Part shown: in pieces, positions 57,830-64,000 of the stretch
Layout: each line of letters starts with the position of its first letter
How positions within the stretch are numbered: the first letter of the stretch is position 1
NCBI GenBank assembly: GCA_037447655.1
Contig: JBBHKE010002458.1
Coordinates: forward strand, 1-64,000
Origin: Zygnema cylindricum
Lineage: Eukaryota > Streptophyta > Zygnematophyceae > Zygnematales > Zygnemataceae
DNA: 64,000 nt
Direction of reading: 5' to 3'
Notes under the pieces: model-generated
The model's database searches: none
What the model was told of the DNA's origin: nothing
What the model saw: only the letters and a program-made list of their open reading frames with translations
Made by a program: the position numbers and the translations under genes

Positions 57830-58080
57830 CATAGTCATAACATAAATAATAGTCATCATATTAATAATAACCATCATAACAGTAACCAACATCACATCAT
57901 CATCATCATCAACATCATCATCATCGTCATGATTATGATGATACGATGTTGATGTTCATGATGACGATGATGATGATCATCATCATTATAATCATCATCA
58001 TCATTATGATAATCATCAACATCATCATCATCACGATTAAGATCACGATCACCATCATCATCATCATCAACATAATAACC
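57830..58080. repeat. (ATC)n/(CAT)n microsatellite
   Basis: Imperfect ATC/CAT trinucleotide array with ATG segments in the middle, so it can fold on itself. Methionine-, histidine- and isoleucine-rich frames here are artefacts. 58081-58750 shows nothing but a short AACCAAAATGTG repeat near 58255-58335. Confidence 0.92.
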
Positions 58081-58754
58081 ATGTGCGGAAAGGCTGTAAA
58101 TGAGCTCCAAACAACATGTTCCCTCACTAGTAACCTGGAAAACGTTTATAATCAGTTCAATCCCATGCCTCTCAGCCTTGACTTCAAAGAAATGACAAAA
58201 GAAATGCTTCCCAAACAATCGGCATGACTACTCGAGCTGAGTAAGAACCTAAATGTGAACCAAGATTGTGAACCATAATGGGAACCGAAATGGGAACCAA
58301 AATGTGAACCAAAATGTGAACCAAATATGAACCAAAATGGGAAATGCTACCTTTACCAGTCTAACCACGACTAATTTTATTTTTCTCATATGCAAGGAAT
58401 GAGCAAGGCCTTCCTGAAGCCTTTTGCACCTCCAATCGATTAAAGCACATACTTAGCCTATCATTTTGTATCCTGTACAATTTGACAAAGTGATGGGTAA
58501 AAGAAAAAGGGAGGCCAAGAGCCGAAAAAAAAAAAAAAAAACAGCTTTTGAACTTTTGACCTGATGAAAACCGGAGGAATCTAATTGCTGAATTGGAGAC
58601 CGGACAAATCTAATTGAAGGCGACTAAACCCACTTATGGGCTATGAGAGGTGGGCTTGGCATTGGTTCAGTAATGGGCGGAAATGGAGATAACTCACAGT
58701 TTTCCGTGGGATCACTTGTGACCTGAGAACCACTCTATATTCGAAGTGCTGATA

Positions 58755-61700
58755 CTACATTCTCCCAAGAGGCATTTCTCCAAAATTACTTTCAGCCATG
58801 GAGTGTGAAAATGGAAGTTGATTTGCTGGAGAGACAATGTTTTGAAGGTCTACCGCAAAGTCTATGTCGGGTCGCGTAGGAGGTCCAATCCCCTGTCTTG
58901 TAACACAGTAAAAATAGGCCCGTGGGTCCAGTTGATGGTAGTTAGTTTGCATTGGATGGTAGTTAGTCATGGGGACTGTAGAAGTAGTCATATTTTCGAA
59001 GGACCGGGAACCTGAGAGAGTGTGGATTTGCGGGGAGTTAACCACCTCTGGATTGTAAAGCTGCGAGAACTCGGGCAGTGGTGGAGCTTGAGGAATTTCT
59101 TTCTCTCTGTACTGCAACTGTTGCTGTTGTTGTTGTTGTAATAATTGTTGTTGTAATTGCTGTTGCAATTGTTGTTGCAATTGTTGTTCTTTTTCTTTTT
59201 GTTGTTGTTGTCGTTGTTGTTTTTCTTTTTGCTGTTTCGGTTTCTGTTGTCTTTGTGGTGGTGGTGGTTGTTTTTGTTGTTGTTTTTGTCTTTTTTGTTG
59301 TTGTTTTTGTTTTTGTGATTGTCGGTTCTGGTATTGCTGGTTGTAGGGTTGGCATAGCTGCTCTTCCTCATATTGACTCTGACAAGGTTGTTGGGGTGGA
59401 GGAAGGACAGAGGGTCTGGAAGGAGGAGGAGGAGTGGGGGGGGGATGACAAGGTGACAGGAGTCCAGGAGGGGGAAGTGGAGGGGGATGTGGAGAGGGAC
59501 AGAGGGGGGAGAGAGAGGGAGGTGGGAGAGGTGGGACAGATGGAGGCGGAGGAGGGAGAAAATGGGGAGAAGTGGCAGAAGAGGAACAAGGCAAGGGGAG
59601 TCGTGGTGCTGATCGCTTTGACCGTCGGTTTTGGCCTCTCCATGCTTGCATTCCTTCAATTGAAAGTTGAAGAGAAGGAGAAGGAGAAGGAGCAGGAGAG
59701 GGAGAAGGAGAAGGAGAAGGAGACGGAGGGGGATTGTGTATCAGAGACGGAATTTGTTGCTGGTTCAACGTTTCTTTTTCATAAGTCATCTTCTGCTTAC
59801 TGTTTTTCGACAGCCGAACTTGAGAACTGGCGGTCACAACTTTTGGCTCTTCATTGGATTTTTTAAACACTTCATATATGCCTCCTCCCACCAAAAGTGG
59901 GTGCACACCACAGGCTTTGGGAAGAATTCTTTTATTCAAAACACGACTAAGAGCCCACACTGTCTGAGGTGAGCCTTTTTGCCACTCCAGCGACTGTCTC
60001 TCAAGCCAAGCCTCCCAATGAGTTTTTTCCCCCAATCTCTCTCCTCTCTCCGGCACCTGAAACCTCCATCTGGGCAGTCCCCCTGGTAGATTCGTTCCAC
60101 CATCGGTTTTGAAACCCCCAGAGATGTTGTTTTCATTTATTCCTCCAACAGAAGCCCTCCACTGTGCAAACCCTGAGCAATCTTCCGCAATATCTACATC
60201 TATCATTTGGGACCGTTTGTTAAATTGTTCCTTCTCTGTCGGCATATCAATCAGCCCAGCAGATATTTCAGGGCTTTTTTGCTTTTCCAAACCCCGTGAC
60301 CCATCGTCGATCCCTTCCTGTGTAGGAGGTCCATCCCTCCTCATCCTCACTGTTTCAACCTTTCTTTTACCCTCGGTTATCGACATTTCTGCAGTTTTCT
60401 TAGCACCAGATTGACCAGCTGGGCTGTCCATCATATTTGCAGACCTCTTTCTTAAACCAGGCATGTATCTTCCTCTCTTATTAACGATACCCACATCTCC
60501 CGTGGTAGGAGTTCCCTCTTCCTGACTCTTATTAGGAGAACCTGTTGTCAGAACTCCTATCGTTCTCGCTTCACCATGGACACATGCCCCTAAAGCATCG
60601 GTAGACACACCTTCCCCAACTGGTGTCGACGTAAATTGCGTGGTAGTAGGAGCTTCGTTCGTGCTCCTAGCCCCACCAAACTCTACGAATCTCGCAAGTG
60701 CTAGTCCTCTTTGTTCGACAGGTAACATAGAGAGCTTCACGTGCTCGTCCTTTTCTGCAATGCCCCCTTGAGTTTGTATAGCTGTGCTATTATCGCCTGC
60801 AAAAAAAATAAAAATCCACTAAACACTAATGGCAATTCACGGGGTACCTTGTAGCATTGACAATATGTTTCTGTGGATGGATTTCTGTTCAGGCACTAAA
60901 CTTTTGACCATCATGGATCTATAGGAAAGATGACAAGAAACCGCTCGTAAATCCCTTTTTCCACAGCATCCTCCCCTTTAGAAGTAAACAAATTGACGAC
61001 TTTCAGAATTGAAGATCGGCAACAGAAAGGGACTCATCTCAAGGGCTTTACTAGGTTACGATGCTTACCTTCCCCCAATGGGAGACAAAAATTGAGCGCC
61101 TCTCGAGCTGTCACCTCTGGAGCATGGCTGTCTATGCAAAAAGGGGCTCTGAGACATTCAGTAGTGTCATTGTTCTTTAACAGGGATGTTGTGAAGTTAT
61201 GGAAACCTTCCCCTGAAACCGGATGAAGACAACTGTCAGACTCACCATCTACACCTTTTCCACTGCCTTCTTCCCCATCGTCAATACCGAATTTTTCTGC
61301 AGGCATCTGCTTGCTGTACTCGGAATGCTCCGGTTTCTCCCTCAGTGTCAACTCTCTCTCACTTTGGCTCTCCATCTGAAGATCGGCCCTCTTAACAAAC
61401 TGCAATTCTGTTGTCTGCTTCTCTCCAGAAACATGACCACCCACACAAAGACCTGCAGCTCCCTCATGGTTTATTATTTCACTCCTCCCTTCCTCCATTC
61501 CTGCTACATCACTCTCTCCTCCATTGATCTCCGACATCCTTACCACCTGCTCCACTGTTTCTTGCTCCAAATGTAGACCTTTACGAGGTTTTAAGGACAG
61601 CCATGTTGAAGGATATGAGCAAGGCCCAGTAGTGCTCATCTTTTCATTGGGCTTTTCACCTTCTCCCTCGTCATCAACAGAGGCCTTCAGCTCACTTCCC

Positions 61701-61921
61701 GTTTGACATAAGGATCTGTCATGAGATCCATCTTCTCCTTCAATACCAGCCATCACAGGCAGATCTCCCTCCCCCCTTTCACCTCCATCTGGAATCCGGA
61801 AAGGTACCTCAACGGAAAGGTCCGTACCCTCAGTAAGAAGCATACGTCCATGTATTTCCTGCATTAGATCTTCCTTTTCAGGTACAGGGTTGCTTGTGGG
61901 CATAGAACTGGATGGGCATTC
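58755..61921 (-). CDS. unrecognised Pro/Gln-rich protein, last two exons
   Basis: Minus-strand exons 61921-61069 and 60796-58755 join across a GTAAGC...TTTTTTTTGCAG intron with matching phase (LPLGEG then DNSTAIQ). The 853-nt exon begins after a TTTTTACAG acceptor; earlier exons are not seen, unless MPTSNPVPEKED inside it is the start. About 965 codons are visible. Regions: an acidic, Glu/Ser-rich N-terminal part; FVEFGGARS; a Trp-containing segment (WEAWLERQSLEWQKGSP and LPKACGVHPLLVGGGIYEV); a proline tract (SPSPSPSPSPAPSPSP); and polyglutamine (LQQQLQQQLQQQLLQQQ) before the end PLGRM-stop. Polyglutamine and proline tracts are common in nuclear regulators, but no DNA-binding domain is recognised. 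Confidence 0.7.
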
Positions 61922-62002
61922 CTGTAAAAAGATCTGGCAACCACAGTCAAATAAGAACAAAATCCCCAAACAGGAGGATATAGGAGCTCTCTGTATGTCC
62001 AT

Positions 62003-63040
62003 TAAAAATCCACGTTAATTAATATGATGGCTAGATTGCCATTATTTTTGCACGACCTACTATGCAGAAAACTGTGAAGCAGAGTATATCCTGGTAAATA
62101 GCATTTGTTCTGGTTTAGGATAAAACTGGACCAAACTACAAAACCGATTGTTTAGGCGGTTCGCTTCTGAAGTTTCCTGATGGTTTAAAACGCTATTCTT
62201 CAATTTGAAACAGTTTAATTAAGTTTGTCGCAGTTGGTTGACCATTGTAGAATCAGTGCATGCAGACTCAAACTATGGAAACGTAAAATGATACAGTCAG
62301 AAGGAAAGCGAGAAATTCATAAATTTTATACATCCCTTTGTGGTTCAGAGCGACAAATTTAGCCACCATTGCATGACAAGTGGCCCTTTACTCTCATGTC
62401 AACATACGTGCAAACACCAATTCCTCCCACTAATTATGATGTGACATACGAAGTGTGCGTAACATTCCGTATAAAGAGACATTATATCGCAATGAGGTCC
62501 TCGATATGCAACACTAGACATATGGTTCACCAAAAAGAATTCACAAATTTCGGGCGGGTAACAATTTCCCAAACAATATTGTATCGGAACATTTCAACTA
62601 GCATCGTCAATTCCACTCGAAATCTTTGCTACTTACTTCCTATTGCCGCAGTCCATGACCAATACCTTTTGCACCTTCCCAAACTGTGATTATGAACATC
62701 TCCTAAAATGAGCACCTCTTAGCCCGTCATGTCATGAACGTGAGGCTATGGCTTATATGATTTGACAGTGCTCACAGGTTGGTCCAGCCTAAGATTCCTA
62801 TTTGATTCAGCTCAGGAAATTCCCTCGTTCAAACCATTTTAGTTCATGCCTACCTCATATTAAACCGAACAAGAAAAAGGCGAAAACTAGTCGTAGTGCA
62901 GTGCCCTTCCTCCTCTGTCTCTAACAAGCTACACTACGGGCTCAGCTTCCACCAATCTACCACAAGTAATGTCAAACATTTTTAGAGCAATCAAAGTACA
63001 AATTATTATCAAAGAGTTTTCAATCGATTACCAATCATTA
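62003..63040. other. no gene seen
   Basis: Likely upstream intron or flank of the minus-strand gene. Only short frames, no repeats recognised. Confidence 0.5.
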
Positions 63041-63680
63041 GTGTTGTGTATCGGCAAAAAATTTATCGCGATAACACCGATACCGATAGTTATCGGTTAT
63101 CTAACGGTCAGAGGTACCGATATATCGGTCTGAGACCAACAAATTCCATATCGGCGATAACTTAAAAAAATATAGTATGCATACAATAGTACTTTATAAT
63201 ATACTGTATTATATTATTTACTTTATATAGCGTGGTATGCCACGTGTAAGAATTTGTTCCGTACGCTGTTTAACTGAAATTTATTACGGATAGCGCGGCA
63301 TATAAACGTTGAGAAATTTAAAATAATAGTTTATAGTTCTAAAATTATAGTACAGAAACGAAAAAAATAAATTACATTGTAAATTTGTAAAATCAAACTT
63401 TTTCGAAAACCAGACGAACAGCCGAACAAAGCAGACGAACAAATCTGTCAGACTGCCGCCATTAACTGCCATTTATAAAAAAATAACAGTCAAAAGGACA
63501 TTCTGGAAGGGGTACCCAAGTAAAACCCCCTTAAATTATAATAATGAAGGAAATATCGCGATTTTTTACCAAAATCGGGGGAAGGGGGTCAGCGGCGCGT
63601 CCGGGGAATAACACGTACAGTTGAGTGTACTGGCCGTACATTTATCTGTACGGTCCGTACAGATATCGCCGATAGTTATC
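63041..63680. repeat. region bounded by TATCGG-rich inverted words
   Basis: ACCGATACCGATAGTTATCGG and related words near 63080-63160 and GATATCGCCGATAGTTATCG at 63661-63680 are partly complementary. The interval may be a short inverted-repeat element or the diverged 5' part of the LTR that follows. Confidence 0.4.
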
Positions 63681-64000
63681 GAATCTCCGGAGATTATGGC
63701 ACCGAATCCGGATTCGACATGTGTCGACATTTAGGCCATGTCGTACAATGTCCGTACTGAAAGTACACCGGCGGCTGTACTTTTGCGTACGGAACTCAAT
63801 TATGATTGGTTCCGTACATCAGTAGATAGAGTCTGTGAGAGAGATAGGACTTAGAAAAATTAGAAGATAGGACCCTCTCTCCCAGAGAGCTTCTGTACAA
63901 AAGGTCAACTTTGACCCTCCATAACTTACTGCTCAGGGGAGCAAATTCAGAGATTCTTTTTGCTACTGACTCAGGGGAGTCTTGCCTTCACAGGGGTGCA
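63681..64000 (+). repeat. copia-family LTR, cut by the window end
   Basis: From GAATCTCCGGAGATTATGG onward this follows the element-strand sequence of the LTR at 9306-10354: TGTCGACATTTAGGCCATG, GATTGGTTCCGTACATCAG, TAACTTACTGCTCAGGGGAG and GGGGAGTCTTGCC. It runs off the window, so an internal domain may follow. Confidence 0.85.

Noticed and set aside
57830-58227. Methionine-, isoleucine- and histidine-rich frames on both strands
   Set aside because: They are translations of an ATC/CAT trinucleotide repeat.
59078-59866. Plus-strand frame of 262 codons rich in valine and glutamate
   Set aside because: It is the antisense shadow of the polyglutamine and proline tracts of the minus-strand gene, which has matching splice phases.

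Overview
The window is a repeat-dominated stretch of nuclear DNA from a green-lineage eukaryote. The host signals are a multi-exon ALKBH1-type dioxygenase gene with GT-AG introns that reads like the land-plant protein, a second spliced host gene, and copia-type elements whose primer sites match the anticodon arm of plant-type initiator tRNA-Met. A Ty3 element that carries a cytosine-5 DNA methyltransferase also points to a charophyte (streptophyte) alga, because published work reported such elements in charophytes and, independently, in dinoflagellates. The species cannot be named from the sequence alone.

Layout. 1-3900: AC microsatellite, then nested relics of a copia family with ~1 kb LTRs. 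3901-10359: a nearly complete minus-strand copia element with both LTRs, a 5-bp target duplication and a single reading frame broken by four stop codons. 10360-12470: short tandem repeats, another LTR/gag relic and the left piece of a copia LTR that was later split. 12471-25150: an 11-13 kb Ty3-type element inserted into that LTR. Its order is gag, zinc knuckle, protease, C5-methyltransferase, reverse transcriptase, RNase H, integrase, PHD finger. Its termini are not ordinary LTRs: two repeat segments are arranged alpha-internal-beta-alpha-beta, the layout called split direct repeats in tyrosine-recombinase retrotransposons. 25151-29349: remainder of the split LTR and a decayed copia pol interrupted by another LTR, ending in a 10-N assembly gap. 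29360-31545: a beta fragment fused to the 3' end of a LINE, and a second decayed LINE copy.

31546-37760 is the host island: a foldback MITE-like element, the eight-exon ALKBH1-like gene (minus strand) and a divergent plus-strand candidate first exon. 37915-42931 is a second copia lineage with ~0.4 kb LTRs, frameshifted throughout. 42932-45310 is low-complexity DNA with a minisatellite and a poly-T-rich tandem duplication. 45311-52500 is AT-rich DNA with no convincing gene, holding an inverted repeat and one gag relic. 52514-55834 is an almost intact LINE with a restriction-like endonuclease domain, interrupted by one stop codon, with a 3'-UTR fragment of the same family at 56469. 58755-61921 holds the last two exons of an unrecognised proline- and glutamine-rich host protein. 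The window ends in another copia LTR.

The main interest is the Ty3-type element: a retrotransposon polyprotein with both a DNA-methylation writer and a chromatin-reader finger, and a terminal-repeat arrangement that standard LTR biology does not explain. This copy has frameshifts and stops in most domains and is not expected to be autonomous.
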